Source: Muribaculaceae bacterium (GTDB lineage: Bacteria > Bacteroidota > Bacteroidia > Bacteroidales > Muribaculaceae). Taken from it: a stretch of 34,143 nucleotides of DNA. Positions 7,065 through 17,160 of the stretch are shown here, one piece after another (position 1 is the stretch's first letter; every line of letters begins with the position of its first letter). The position numbers and the translations under genes are program-made. The stretch spans positions 1 to 34,143 of the forward strand of contig JAIDRE010000174.1 in the NCBI GenBank assembly GCA_029061925.1, in the 5' to 3' direction. The notes beneath the pieces were generated by a model that made no database searches, was not told the DNA's origin, and saw nothing but the letters and a program-made list of their open reading frames with translations.

Positions 7065-9646
7065 TTATCCTCTTCGGTAGCAGGACGATAGTTCTTTATC
7101 ATGAAGAAAATTGCAACGCCAATCATTAGGTAGATAAGGATGACAGAGCAGGTCGCAACCGACACGGTTGTATGGATTGACTCGGGATCAAACCACATTT
7201 CAACCGTGTGATTTCCGGCAGGTATGTTTACGGCTCTCAACAAGTAGTTGACACGACCGATTTCAGCCGGTTTGCCGTCAATTGTTGCGTGCCAGCCGTA
7301 GGGGAAATATACCTCAGAGAACACTGCAAGTCTGTCGCCATTGCTGTCGCTGTGATAGGTCAGACGGTTAGGCGCATATTTGGTAAGGAAGATTGTATCG
7401 CCATCTTCTCTTGGAGATGCCGCTTTGATTGTGCCGTTAAATTTCTCATCGGCAACAGCTTCAACGGTCGGGTCAAGGGTGTCGAGCGCATCCATTTCAG
7501 CGTCAGCACCTTTCACAAATTCGAGTTCATCAACAAACCAAGCGTTGCCGAGTGCATCGGGGTTGAGCATAGCCTGTTGAGGTGAAGTGACAATATAGCG
7601 GGCGTTGAGCATATTGAGCACATTCATATCTGCCTCGGTCGGATTACCGCTTGTAAAGCTGCTGAGGTGGCAGTCAATCATATCTTGATAACGGGTCAGT
7701 TTAGCTGCGTGATAACCTCCGATAGCTTTGTGGTGATATGACGGACCGGGTTGCCAAAAGCGTTGAATGTCAAGCACACGATAGTTTGATATTGTATCTT
7801 GTAAAATCTGTTGGTCTGCAGGCGAAATCGGGAACGGGTCGGTCATAGCCATTGACTCGCCGACAAAGCTTTCGTGGTTGAGGTAGCGTTTGTTAATCGA
7901 GTAAAGGTCAACCAATATCAATACGCCGATAAATGCTGTTGCATAGACAGCTTTTAATTTCCCGCGATAGAGAACGACAAGCGCGATGAACGACAATGCA
8001 AGGAACACAAGGCTACGGAGCGCATCGCTTTCAATCATTGAACGTCGAAGTGCTATGATAGCGTGATAGATAGTCGGATTTTCAAGACTGAACGACCTGA
8101 CAGTCTCGCGGTCATATCCTTGTGCGCTAAGCTGTTGGGTAATCATTGACGAGATGCTTTCATCGTTGGGGGTGATTACCGAACCATAGACACCCGGGGC
8201 AAGGATTCCGAGCAGACAGAAGAATGCGACAGCTCCAAATGCCCAGCAAACAGGCTCTTTATATTTTTTCGGGTCAGTGATGATTTTCTGGAGTGCCAAA
8301 ATTGCGAGAACAGGTATAGTAAATTCGGCAATTACAAGAATACTTTCAACAGTGCGGAATTTACTGTACATCGGTATGTAGTCGATGAAGAAGTCAGTGA
8401 ACCACATACAGTTGCGACCGAGCGCAAGGAGAATTGAGATGATTGTCATCACCAATAAAGCCCATTTTACAGGACCTTTTACAATGACACATCCGGCAAT
8501 GAACAGCGCGAAGATAATCACACCAACATAAATCGGACCATTAGTGCCTTCCGGTTCCCCAAAATATTGTGAGATATATTGGAGGAACTGTGATGATGTC
8601 TGGTCGAGCGTACCTTTGTTTACCATCTCGGCTACTTCGTCAAGGTCGCCGAGCGACATTGGTTGCATCTGACCGTCAACCGGTTTGGCTGACGCACCAC
8701 CCTTAATGTTTGGAATGAAGAGCGAGAATGTTTCAGCACGTCCATAGCTGTATTGGGTGATGTATTCCTTGTTAACACCTTTCGAGTCAACCGTATCGTC
8801 GTCGGTGTATGTTGTCAGCTCGGTACTTTTTCCGCGGATAGTCTCTTTAGAATATTCGTATGTATTGTAAAGGCTTGGGAGGTTAGCACAAACGGCGAGA
8901 ACAGCAGCGACAGCTAACATCCCGGTTGCTTTTCCCCAGTCGGCAACCTGATGTTTGCGATAAGCCACAACAAAGAATGCAATCACGAGAGCCACAATAA
9001 CAAAAGCAAAGTAATAGGTCATTTGAATGTGGTTTGACGAAATTTGCATCATTGCAAACAATGCTGCCAAAGCCGAGCCCATGAGCTTGCGACCGCGATA
9101 AGCCATTATAATTCCGGCTATTGTCGGGGGGATATAGCTGAGGGTGATGAATTTCCAAAGGTGACCTGCCCCTATAATGATTATAAAATATGTCGAGAAG
9201 CCCCAGGAAATTGCTCCGATGAGTCCATATTGCCATTTGACATTCATTGCCATCATCAAAATCATGAAACCAAACATCATCATGAACAACAGATTTGCCG
9301 GCGAAGGCAAACCGAGTCCATAAACAGTTGAAATCCAGTTAAAAAGCGAGTTAGATGAGTATGACGGCGAGATTTGGAATGTTGGCATACCTCCAAAGAG
9401 TGAGTTGGTCCACCATGATTTTTCACCCGTTTGCTCAAGGAACTTATGAGTTTCCTCGCCAATCGCTTGACCCTGAAGCATATCATATTGTCTCAGCGAG
9501 TTCCCTTCTATGGCATCGGGATGAAAGAATGCAAGTGAGATAATCATCATAACGACTACCGCAATCGCCATCTGAATTATTTTAGGATTACGAATTGCCT
9601 TTTTTGCTTTTTCGACAAATTGAGTTGATGTTTTATCTTGTGTCAT
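7052..9646 (-). CDS. YfhO-family multi-pass membrane protein
   Basis: The 864-residue inner-membrane protein begins with a short cytoplasmic stretch followed by a membrane segment (MAIAVVVMMIISLAFF). Further hydrophobic helices lie between about residues 115 and 240, 365 and 475, and 535 and 595. A large hydrophilic domain (about 610-825) precedes a last helix (VATCSVILIYLMIGVAIFFM) and a charged tail. The first loop contains RQYDMLQGQ and the WWTNSLFGGMPT segment typical of Bacteroidetes YfhO proteins. YfhO proteins are GT-C-like and in Firmicutes are linked to sugar transfer onto cell-wall polymers or lipids. The substrate here is unknown, since no polymer genes are adjacent. The gene overlaps the methyltransferase-like gene. 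Confidence 0.85.
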   Translation of the reverse strand: MTQDKTSTQFVEKAKKAIRNPKIIQMAIAVVVMMIISLAFFHPDAIEGNSLRQYDMLQGQAIGEETHKFLEQTGEKSWWTNSLFGGMPTFQISPSYSSNSLFNWISTVYGLGLPSPANLLFMMMFGFMILMMAMNVKWQYGLIGAISWGFSTYFIIIIGAGHLWKFITLSYIPPTIAGIIMAYRGRKLMGSALAALFAMMQISSNHIQMTYYFAFVIVALVIAFFVVAYRKHQVADWGKATGMLAVAAVLAVCANLPSLYNTYEYSKETIRGKSTELTTYTDDDTVDSKGVNKEYITQYSYGRAETFSLFIPNIKGGASAKPVDGQMQPMSLGDLDEVAEMVNKGTLDQTSSQFLQYISQYFGEPEGTNGPIYVGVIIFALFIAGCVIVKGPVKWALLVMTIISILLALGRNCMWFTDFFIDYIPMYSKFRTVESILVIAEFTIPVLAILALQKIITDPKKYKEPVCWAFGAVAFFCLLGILAPGVYGSVITPNDESISSMITQQLSAQGYDRETVRSFSLENPTIYHAIIALRRSMIESDALRSLVFLALSFIALVVLYRGKLKAVYATAFIGVLILVDLYSINKRYLNHESFVGESMAMTDPFPISPADQQILQDTISNYRVLDIQRFWQPGPSYHHKAIGGYHAAKLTRYQDMIDCHLSSFTSGNPTEADMNVLNMLNARYIVTSPQQAMLNPDALGNAWFVDELEFVKGADAEMDALDTLDPTVEAVADEKFNGTIKAASPREDGDTIFLTKYAPNRLTYHSDSNGDRLAVFSEVYFPYGWHATIDGKPAEIGRVNYLLRAVNIPAGNHTVEMWFDPESIHTTVSVATCSVILIYLMIGVAIFFMIKNYRPATEEDKWEE

Positions 9647-9669
9647 ATCAAAATATGAGTTTGATTGGA

Positions 9670-10689
9670 TTATTGCTTTTGAAGTTTATTGATTGCAAAT
9701 TCAAGCATTGTGTCTATTCCGTTTGCCTCATCGGCGGGGTCGAGATCTACCTCACACCCGGGCGACGGATCTACGCCAAATTCTGTCCAGTTACCGTCTT
9801 TGTCGGTAATTGAACAAGCCGAGAAACGTAACCCCCAGCCGTTAGGCAATTCAGAGGAGAACGGCATTCCCGAACCGCCACCTGTGCGGCTTCCGACGAT
9901 AAACGCATGGTCAATATTTTTCATTACCGACACAAAGTTGTTGGCTGCGCTGAAGGTTGAACGGTTGACAAGCACAACTACAGGTTTTCCCCACATCATT
10001 CTACCTTTTTCGGCAGGTTCGACATAATAGGGATATGGTTCGGAAAAATCATTGTGACCGGGACCGGTTTTGTGCGAAATGTATCCTAACAGAGTTTTCT
10101 CAGTAATAAAACGAGACGCAAACGGCTTGACATTTTCAATATTACCGCCTCCGTTGTCTCTTACATCTATAATAAGTCCGGCACAGGTCGCAAAATAAAG
10201 CAGCACGGCATCAAGGTTTCCTTCGCCGACGCTGTATGAGAACGAGTCATAGCGGATGTAGCCTATGTTTTGGGGTAACATGCCGTAGGTCATACCGCCT
10301 GACTGGTGGTAGTTGAAGTTGAAATAGTTCTGTTCGATTATTCGGGCATTATAGTTTTGAGGATAGTCGCTCCACCATTTGCGATAATACGACACATCAA
10401 AATATGACGACAGATTTGTGTGTCCGTCTTTAAGCTCGGCAAGCATGTCGGCACATACATCAAACATCTCGCGTGAAGAAATCCCCGCTTTGACTTTCGG
10501 GCGATATTCTTTATAGACCTCATCCCAGTCAACACCCTTTTCCTCGAAGAAGCAATAGTGCTCATCGACAATTTTCCAGAGCGCATCAAAATTACCTGCC
10601 GGGTCATTTTCAAACTGTTCAACTTTGTGACATCCGGCTGTGACAGGCAGCAATATGATAGTTAATATGTAGAACCAGAATTTATTCAT
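9670..10689 (-). CDS. S41-family (tail-specific/tricorn-like) serine protease, lipoprotein
   Basis: The 339-residue lipoprotein has a signal ending in VTAGC (lipidated C20), so it sits in the periplasm or on the outer membrane. It has the N-terminal helical domain of S41 proteins (FDALWKIVDEHYCFFEEKGVDWD), then a DGHTNLS motif (H90). The core fold contains GLIIDVRDNGGGN and the nucleophile segment NRSTFSAAN (S247), and FGVDPSP comes near the end. The His-Ser arrangement is the tricorn-like type. No PDZ domain is obvious between them. The frame could begin at a TTG two codons earlier (10695), overlapping the previous stop, but the ATG at 10689 is preferred. It lies directly after the DUF3316-like gene and is probably cotranscribed. 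Confidence 0.87.
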   Translation of the reverse strand: MNKFWFYILTIILLPVTAGCHKVEQFENDPAGNFDALWKIVDEHYCFFEEKGVDWDEVYKEYRPKVKAGISSREMFDVCADMLAELKDGHTNLSSYFDVSYYRKWWSDYPQNYNARIIEQNYFNFNYHQSGGMTYGMLPQNIGYIRYDSFSYSVGEGNLDAVLLYFATCAGLIIDVRDNGGGNIENVKPFASRFITEKTLLGYISHKTGPGHNDFSEPYPYYVEPAEKGRMMWGKPVVVLVNRSTFSAANNFVSVMKNIDHAFIVGSRTGGGSGMPFSSELPNGWGLRFSACSITDKDGNWTEFGVDPSPGCEVDLDPADEANGIDTMLEFAINKLQKQ

Positions 10690-10691
10690 TT

Positions 10692-11543
10692 TCAATATAT
10701 TGCTGAAATTATACGAGTCGGGTTCGATAATCCGCGACGGCTGTCAAACCCTATCCATTCGCCCGATACGCCAAACGTGAAACTGTGGGTTGCCATTCGT
10801 GTGACGAGATGATTGGCTGACGTTGAAAGTATTGTGTTGTGATAGCCAATACGCAGGCTTGTAGCTCCAAATCTCAGGTCGGCAGTGACGAGATTGTCAA
10901 GGTTGAAATAATTGCCAAACCATGCTGCATGGGTGAGATTTTTATGATTGCCGAGATATATTTCATAATATAGCTCGCCATATCCTTGAGAGAAGAATAC
11001 ACCGGTTACAGGCAGTGTCGGACGATAGCAGAATATGATTGGCAATCGTCCCAAACGGGTTGTCAATGTAGCCATACCGGTCAGATTAACAGTCCACGAT
11101 GCTTTAGCCGCAACCGGATTATTGCCGTTTCGCGTTGTATAGAGCGCACCGAGATTGATTCCGGTCGAACCTCCGATTGCAAATTTTACCGGACACTGAC
11201 TGACCGGTAATTTATATATCATACCCCATCGGGCTGCTATTCCGGCACCCCAGATTGTCGCATTTTTAGCAGGGTTATTGGTCTTGTCAACACCGAGTTC
11301 GACTCTTAGGCTCATCACCCATCGGTCGGGATTGAATTTCATTGCTTGCATGCGGTCATAGCCAAACGCATAGGTCTGACCTTTATATTTCAAGGGCGAC
11401 AGATAGGTGTCGGTCAGGTGGCTCGTTCCAATCTCAAGGGCGTAGGAGTTCATGACCGGACGCAAAATTTCCTGCCCCGAAACCGTGTTCGATGATATAA
11501 CAATCATCAGCAAAGCTATTGTCAATGAAATCAATCGCTTCAT
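10692..11543 (-). CDS. DUF3316-like outer-membrane beta-barrel protein
   Basis: The 283-residue protein has a signal peptide (MKRLISLTIALLMIVISSNTVSG) followed by alternating hydrophobic strands with glycine and aromatic residues, typical of a small outer-membrane barrel. The early SHLTDTYLSPLKYKGQTY stretch matches the pattern of the Bacteroidales DUF3316 family. There is no enzymatic motif. It sits 6 bases after the topoisomerase gene and its TGA is followed two bases later by the ATG of the lipoprotein protease, so it may be coupled with that protease. Function unknown; the family call rests on remembered pattern, not on a search. Confidence 0.65.
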   Translation of the reverse strand: MKRLISLTIALLMIVISSNTVSGQEILRPVMNSYALEIGTSHLTDTYLSPLKYKGQTYAFGYDRMQAMKFNPDRWVMSLRVELGVDKTNNPAKNATIWGAGIAARWGMIYKLPVSQCPVKFAIGGSTGINLGALYTTRNGNNPVAAKASWTVNLTGMATLTTRLGRLPIIFCYRPTLPVTGVFFSQGYGELYYEIYLGNHKNLTHAAWFGNYFNLDNLVTADLRFGATSLRIGYHNTILSTSANHLVTRMATHSFTFGVSGEWIGFDSRRGLSNPTRIISAIY

Positions 11544-11549
11544 GGGAAT

Positions 11550-14324
11550 TTAGAATATGTGTTGCTGACCGTTTATCTCGTCCCTCAACTCGTCGTCTGA
11601 CTTCTCCTCATCCTCGTCGTTTGACAATTCATGAGATGATTCGACTTGACCTGTTTCGGGGTTAACAATCATTGTCTGGTCGGGATTGGAGTTACTTGAA
11701 TCACCGTCTTCTTCCGATTCGTTTTCCGATTCATCAGGCAGACTTTCGAGCTCGGTAATCTTGTCAATCTCGAACATTGTCAAGCGTTTACCTTTGGCAC
11801 GGAACGATTTGACAGCGATGAAGTCACGTGCAACGATTTCGATTGGCGGACGTTGTGCATCATCGCCACCGAATGTAATTTCAAAGCGAGCCCCGGGAGC
11901 ATCAGAGAGGTCAACTAAGCGAGATTCGGGGTTATCACCGATGAAGCTTTGACGGCGTGACGCGTCCTCAAATGTGAAGCGTTTTAGATAGTAAAATCCC
12001 TGGTCGGCATCAAACAAAATTGCGGTCCACGGGTGGTTGGGTCTCAGCTTTTCGAGTTGTAGAATGTCTTCGTCAAAGTGAGTTAAGTTGTCAAAGCCGG
12101 TCACGCAGTAGTCACCGTTTTTGTAAATAACCAAGATTTTGTCGTTGGGTCCGAACTCACCGATATAGCGACCACGGGCATCATTGTTAAGACGCTGCAC
12201 ATCTGGATCAAACCAAACTTTGAGTCCGCCGAGGGTTGAAACACCCTCTTTCTTAAGACGGAAACGATGTACCTCGTTGCGTGTCACAATGTTACCCTGT
12301 GACTGTTTCCCTTTGATAGCGAGTTCTGAGAAGTCAACATCAATCTGGAGCGATTTGAGACGTGGTTTCGGTTTGAGAATAACCGTAACGGTCTCTGCCT
12401 CACCGTTTGAATTGGCAGAGAACCAGCATATTTTAGACCCGGGGGTGCCGCGGGTTACATTATATTCCTTGTCGCGGGTCACACCGGTTACGGCAAAGCG
12501 TTTCATATAATATGTTCCGCCCTTACCGTCTTGATAGATAACGTTGTAGATTGTACGCAAATCGTTGCGTTTAAACACATTGACAAACAATACGTTTTTC
12601 TCGACGGCGATTTTCTCGGCAACTTTCATCACCTTGTATCGACCATCTTTATAGAAGATGATTATGTCGTCAAGGTTAGAGCAGTTACAGATATATTCAT
12701 CTTTTTTGAGCGATGTTCCGATGAAGCCTTCCTGACGGTTGATATAGAGTTTTTCGTTAGCTTCGGCAACAGCGGCAGCCTCGATATTTGAGAAGTTTCT
12801 GATAACGGTGTGTCGTGGATATTTTGCGCCATATTTATCTTTGAGTGCCTGGAACCAGTCGATTGTGTAGTCTGTTAAGCGTTCCAGTTCCGAGCGCAAA
12901 TTCTTCATTTTTTCAACACACGATGCAATGAAACGGTCAGCGTCCTCGGCATTGAATTTGAGGATTCGTTTCATTCTGATTTCCATCAGTCGAAGAATTT
13001 CGTCATCGCTGATTTCGGTGGTGAGTTTCTTTACAAACGGCAACAGACGACCTCTAACATGCTCGATTGCCTCGTCGATATTCTCGCTCTCTTCAAAGGC
13101 TTTATCCTTATAGATTCGTTTCTCGATGAAGATTTTTTCGAGCGATGCAAAACGATATTGTGCGGCGACTTCGTCAAGCTGAATCTGCAATTCTTTTCCG
13201 AGGAGTGTGCGGATAGTGTGGACATTGTGTTTCAGTACTTCTGACACACCCATAAAACGAGGTTTCTCATCGTCAATTACACAGCAGTTTGGCGATATCG
13301 AAATTTCGCAGTCGGTGAAAGCGTATAGCGCATCAATAGTTTTGTCGCTTGATGTTCCGGGCAACAGGGTGACCACGATACGAGCTGTTTCGGCAGTCTG
13401 GTCCTCAACCTTTTTAGCCTTGATTTTACCCTTTTCAATTGCTTTTACGATTGATTCGCTAAGCGATTTTGATGTGCGCCCGAAAGGCAACTCGGTGATT
13501 GCAAGTGTCTTGCTGTCAATCTTTTCGATTTTGGCACGAACACGCACAGCACCACCGCGTTTACCGTCGTTATAACGGCTTACGTCCATATATCCGCCTG
13601 TGACGAAATCGGGATAAAGAACATATTCCTCACCACGAAGACAGGCGATGGCGGCGTCAATTATTTCGTTGAAGTTGTGAGGCAATATCTTTGATGACAA
13701 ACCGACGGCGATACCCTCTACGCCTTGGAACAGCAACAGAGGGAATTTGACGGGGAGCGTTACCGGCTCACGGTTACGTCCGTCATACGACATTGTCCAG
13801 TCGGTGATCTTTGGATTGTAGATTGTCTCCAGCGCAAAGGTTGACAGACGAGCCTCGATATAACGATCGGCAGCCGCAGGGTCACCTGTGAGTATGTTAC
13901 CCCAGTTACCCTGAGTCTCAACCAACAATGCTTTTTGTCCTATTTGAATTAACGCTTCGTAGATTGAGGCATTACCGTGGGGATGGAACTGCATTGTGTT
14001 ACCAACGATGTTTGCAACCTTGTTGAATCGTCCGTCATCAAGGTTTTTCATCGAGTGCAAAATGCGTCGCTGCACCGGCTTCAATCCGTCGGCGAGATGG
14101 GGAACGGCACGCTCGAGAATAACGTATGATGCGTATTCAAGAAACCAGTTGCGGTACATTCCCTTCAATCGTCGAGGATTGTCTGATGTGTCGTCGGGCA
14201 ATGCTATATGAGAGGCCTCGGGTTCATCGCCGGCAGCCGACCCGAAATCATCGGGGTTAAGCTCGCCTGAGTTGAGGTCATCTTCCAAAAATTCGTCGTC
14301 GGGTGTCAGTATATCGTCACTCAT
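11550..14324 (-). CDS. parC: DNA topoisomerase IV subunit A (GyrA/ParC family)
   Basis: The 924-residue type IIA topoisomerase A subunit cuts and rejoins DNA for decatenation with a ParE partner not present here. The winged-helix/tower core includes ADGLKPVQRRILH, HPHGNASIYEA (114-124), QGNWGNILTGD and the active-site tyrosine Y155 in DRYIEARL. The C-terminal beta-pinwheel follows, but no GyrA box is evident, which favours ParC over GyrA. About 48 residues at the N-terminus and 60 at the C-terminus are strongly acidic and low in complexity. At the quinolone-pocket positions the protein has N118, A119 and E123 instead of the Asp-Ser-...-Asp of E. coli GyrA. It follows the hexosaminidase gene by 32 bases in the same series. 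Confidence 0.9.
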   Translation of the reverse strand: MSDDILTPDDEFLEDDLNSGELNPDDFGSAAGDEPEASHIALPDDTSDNPRRLKGMYRNWFLEYASYVILERAVPHLADGLKPVQRRILHSMKNLDDGRFNKVANIVGNTMQFHPHGNASIYEALIQIGQKALLVETQGNWGNILTGDPAAADRYIEARLSTFALETIYNPKITDWTMSYDGRNREPVTLPVKFPLLLFQGVEGIAVGLSSKILPHNFNEIIDAAIACLRGEEYVLYPDFVTGGYMDVSRYNDGKRGGAVRVRAKIEKIDSKTLAITELPFGRTSKSLSESIVKAIEKGKIKAKKVEDQTAETARIVVTLLPGTSSDKTIDALYAFTDCEISISPNCCVIDDEKPRFMGVSEVLKHNVHTIRTLLGKELQIQLDEVAAQYRFASLEKIFIEKRIYKDKAFEESENIDEAIEHVRGRLLPFVKKLTTEISDDEILRLMEIRMKRILKFNAEDADRFIASCVEKMKNLRSELERLTDYTIDWFQALKDKYGAKYPRHTVIRNFSNIEAAAVAEANEKLYINRQEGFIGTSLKKDEYICNCSNLDDIIIFYKDGRYKVMKVAEKIAVEKNVLFVNVFKRNDLRTIYNVIYQDGKGGTYYMKRFAVTGVTRDKEYNVTRGTPGSKICWFSANSNGEAETVTVILKPKPRLKSLQIDVDFSELAIKGKQSQGNIVTRNEVHRFRLKKEGVSTLGGLKVWFDPDVQRLNNDARGRYIGEFGPNDKILVIYKNGDYCVTGFDNLTHFDEDILQLEKLRPNHPWTAILFDADQGFYYLKRFTFEDASRRQSFIGDNPESRLVDLSDAPGARFEITFGGDDAQRPPIEIVARDFIAVKSFRAKGKRLTMFEIDKITELESLPDESENESEEDGDSSNSNPDQTMIVNPETGQVESSHELSNDEDEEKSDDELRDEINGQQHIF

Positions 14325-14356
14325 TTATGTTTAGTAGAGTTTTTATGTGTTATAAA

Positions 14357-16576
14357 TCAGCGGTTAAGAACGCTAACTGTAGATTTTTCGCCAAGGAATT
14401 CCATTTGAGCTCTCACCTGTTTTGCATTTCCGGGAGCAATCGGACCGGTATAGACGGGTGATTTGTCGGTGGGATTAGTTCCGTCAAGTGTATAGCGGAT
14501 TACCGCGCCGTCGTAGGGTGAATTCATCTGGAGTTTGCCGTTAATTTCTTTGATACCGGGGGCTCTCAGGTGGAAAGCGATACCCTCTTTGTGAAGAGTC
14601 GGGAGTTCGCGCTCTGCGATTACTCGGTTAAAGTCGGCATTTGAATATGTTTTCTTTGAGTTCCAGCCACGTTCGGCAAGTCCAAGCATTTTTGGGAACA
14701 GATAGCGCTGGAGCTGAGGATAGCTGCGCATTGTCTCGGCAAACAGTTGACCTTGAACTCCGATTACGTGTCCGGTCAGTTCGGGTGAAGGAGGACAAAG
14801 TACATCTGCTTCACCGGCAAGGGTGCGGAATTCATCGACGATGCCACCCCAAAGAAGTCCGTTTTCCTGGCTGTGAGGTGCATAAATCTGGTCGAGATAG
14901 AAGTAGTCAACGTTGCTGAGAATGATTGGATAGCCACCGCGAACAATCTTGTGGGCAAGGTTTTCGCCTTTAGTGTAGGCTGAGTGCCAAACGTTCAATC
15001 CGCCAACTCGGGGAGCCACCTCACGGTTGAAGTCTGCATCATATCCGCTTCCGAGTTCTTCCCAGCCATAAACGGTGATACCTTTGTCAGCCATCATTTT
15101 GGTGATTCGTTTGATATATTCGCCCTGGAGTCCGTGACGACCCGAAACACCTTTGTCGGCTGCCATTTTCATTGCTGATTTTGAGCCGTCCCATGCGCCT
15201 TCGGGAACTTCGTCGCCACCGATATGGATGCCTGGCAATTCAACGCCGGCTTCTTTATACATTGCAACTACGTCGTCAAGAACATGGTTCATAAAGTTGT
15301 ATGTACCTTCAAGAGCGGGGTTCATAAGGTTGTCGTGGAATGCCTGAGCTGAGGTATAGACCGACGTGTCGCCATCTTCAATGAGGCGGAACGATGGGTC
15401 TCCGGTTTTGCGATAACGGTTTTCCATTGCCACGATAGCAGCGCGGGCGTGTCCTGGTGATTCGATTTCGGGAATAACCTTGATGCCGAGCGAGTCGCAG
15501 TGACGAAGAAGGTTGATAAAATCAGAACGCTTGAAATAGCCGTTAGCCGATCCTTTGCGAGAGTTCGGATTACCGTCACCCGCGAAAATCTGTATCAGAT
15601 AATCATGTTCGTCGAGAGTGAATCCGCGGCGAGCTCCAACCTCGGTCAATTCGGGCAAACCTGCAATTTCAAGTCGCCATGCCTCGTCGTCGGTACAGTG
15701 GAAGTGGAGACGGTTGAAACGATAGTCGGCAAGCAGTTCGACAAGCTCGTTCATGTCTTTGGGTGTCTGATAGTTGCGGGCAATGTCAATCATCACACCA
15801 CGATAGGGAAAGTCGGGCCAGTCTTCGATAACAGCCGAGGGCAGTTTGCCGTTGTTTACAGCTAACAATCGGCGTTCCAATACTCGGCGAGCCATCTTTA
15901 GACCCTGCTTGTTAACAGCTTCGATTACAGCTTTTTGAGGAGTAATTGTTATTTTGTAATATTCGGGATTGTCATTTTTAACGAGCTTCTCCTCGATAGG
16001 TTTGCCGGCATTGTAATAACCTTTGCCGGTGAGAGTTACCTTTTTAAATGACGGGAGAATGTCATAGGGGTTCAACTGTCGTGCGTCAGCCAACGATTGG
16101 TTGAAATCATAAATCGAATCGGCATAAACCATGCGGTCGGCGTCATTGTAGAAGTTGAGAGGCATGATAACGGTTTCGCCAACCTGGGTGCTTTCAACAC
16201 CGGCAACGGCACCATCTTTCATTACCACATGAAATCCGTCAGGCTTGTATGCTGTGGTAAATCCGCGTCCGGTAATTTCAATATCGATGGTTACGGGATC
16301 GTTTGATTTACCAAATCGTTCACTTCTGATATAGTAGTATCCGGGGATAATTTCAACAACAGTATCGCCCGGGGTCATAGTGTTCATTTTGCGCGCAAAC
16401 TGGTTGAAGCATAGCATGTCAACATTTTGCGGATTGTTAAGGGTGATTGACAGCTTGTGGCGCACAGAGTTACCTACTTTGTAGTTGCCTGAACGCTCAA
16501 ACTGAACAGTCGGATTTTGTGCCGACATAGTCATGGCAGTCAGAAAAAGGAGTGATGCGATTTTGATTGATTTCAT
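14357..16576 (-). CDS. Family 20 beta-N-acetylhexosaminidase, exported
   Basis: The enzyme removes terminal beta-linked GlcNAc or GalNAc from glycans by substrate-assisted catalysis. From the ATG at 16576 it has 739 residues and starts with a signal peptide (MKSIKIASLLFLTAMTMSAQ). The frame continues 40 codons further upstream, into the phosphatase gene, but that part is not signal-like, so the shorter start is chosen. Domains in order are an N-terminal carbohydrate-binding-like domain, the GH20 N-domain, the TIM barrel (HFHCTDDEAWRLEI, PEIESPGHARA) with the catalytic pair D455-E456 in IGGDEVPEG, and a C-terminal beta domain (IRYTLDGTNPTDKSPVYTGP). It is probably periplasmic or surface-exposed and used on host or cell-wall glycans. 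It starts 10 bases after the phosphatase stop. Confidence 0.95.
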   Translation of the reverse strand: MKSIKIASLLFLTAMTMSAQNPTVQFERSGNYKVGNSVRHKLSITLNNPQNVDMLCFNQFARKMNTMTPGDTVVEIIPGYYYIRSERFGKSNDPVTIDIEITGRGFTTAYKPDGFHVVMKDGAVAGVESTQVGETVIMPLNFYNDADRMVYADSIYDFNQSLADARQLNPYDILPSFKKVTLTGKGYYNAGKPIEEKLVKNDNPEYYKITITPQKAVIEAVNKQGLKMARRVLERRLLAVNNGKLPSAVIEDWPDFPYRGVMIDIARNYQTPKDMNELVELLADYRFNRLHFHCTDDEAWRLEIAGLPELTEVGARRGFTLDEHDYLIQIFAGDGNPNSRKGSANGYFKRSDFINLLRHCDSLGIKVIPEIESPGHARAAIVAMENRYRKTGDPSFRLIEDGDTSVYTSAQAFHDNLMNPALEGTYNFMNHVLDDVVAMYKEAGVELPGIHIGGDEVPEGAWDGSKSAMKMAADKGVSGRHGLQGEYIKRITKMMADKGITVYGWEELGSGYDADFNREVAPRVGGLNVWHSAYTKGENLAHKIVRGGYPIILSNVDYFYLDQIYAPHSQENGLLWGGIVDEFRTLAGEADVLCPPSPELTGHVIGVQGQLFAETMRSYPQLQRYLFPKMLGLAERGWNSKKTYSNADFNRVIAERELPTLHKEGIAFHLRAPGIKEINGKLQMNSPYDGAVIRYTLDGTNPTDKSPVYTGPIAPGNAKQVRAQMEFLGEKSTVSVLNR

Positions 16577-16586
16577 GTAGTTAATT

Positions 16587-17105
16587 TTATTTTGAAGAAA
16601 TTTTGTTATAGAGATTGAGACATGCTTCTTGCAATAGGTTGAGAACCAGCTCAAAGCCTTCGGCTCCTTCATAATATGGGTCAGGAACGTAGTCATAGCG
16701 CGATGTGTCGCTGAAAAACTGACTCATTGCCATCACCTTTTTCTCATCTTCGGGCATCGGAGCGAGTCGGCGAAGATTTACCATATTTGACTCATCCATA
16801 CCAATAATGATGTCAAATTTTTGAAAGTCATATTCTTTAACTTGGCGGCAGTGATGGTTGAGTTCGAGTCCACGTTGACGTGCATGCACACGCATACGAT
16901 GATCAGGTAAATCACCGATATGATAATCGCCCGTACCGGCAGAGTCAATAATCCAGTTAGCTTCGTCATGATGCTGAGCAACAATATCTTTCAGTACCCC
17001 CTCAGCAGCGGGACTACGACAAATATTACCCAGGCATACAAACAAAACCTTAACCGGATGACACTCATGAAGTCGTCCAAGCAGTTCAATGGTAGATTTA
17101 TTCAT
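16587..17105 (-). CDS. Low-molecular-weight protein-tyrosine phosphatase family
   Basis: The 172-residue cytoplasmic protein carries the P-loop VCLGNICRSP (C24, R30) near the N-terminus and the general-acid segment PDPYYEG near residue 141, both diagnostic of LMW-PTP. It should hydrolyse phosphotyrosine. In many bacteria such enzymes regulate polysaccharide export kinases, but no kinase or capsule gene is present here, so the target is unknown. The N-terminal 18 residues precede the catalytic domain and are unusual in length. It is the first gene of the long series down to xerD and has its own promoter just upstream. Confidence 0.92.
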   Translation of the reverse strand: MNKSTIELLGRLHECHPVKVLFVCLGNICRSPAAEGVLKDIVAQHHDEANWIIDSAGTGDYHIGDLPDHRMRVHARQRGLELNHHCRQVKEYDFQKFDIIIGMDESNMVNLRRLAPMPEDEKKVMAMSQFFSDTSRYDYVPDPYYEGAEGFELVLNLLQEACLNLYNKISSK

Positions 17106-17128
17106 TGCAATGATTTGTGATTCAACTG

Positions 17129-17160
17129 CAAATATACAAAAAAATCCCGATATTAATAAA
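17129..17160 (-). promoter_or_regulatory. Promoter for the phosphatase-hexosaminidase-parC series
   Basis: On the minus strand the -7 element is TATATTTG (17129-17136) and, 20 bases upstream, TTTA (17157-17160) matches three of four -33 bases. That -33 element lies in the T-tract of the upstream terminator, so terminator and promoter overlap. The predicted start is near 17122, giving a leader of about 17 bases. Confidence 0.5.

Noticed and set aside
16577-16696. N-terminal extension of the hexosaminidase by 40 codons
   Set aside because: It overlaps the phosphatase gene and would place the clear signal peptide inside the protein.
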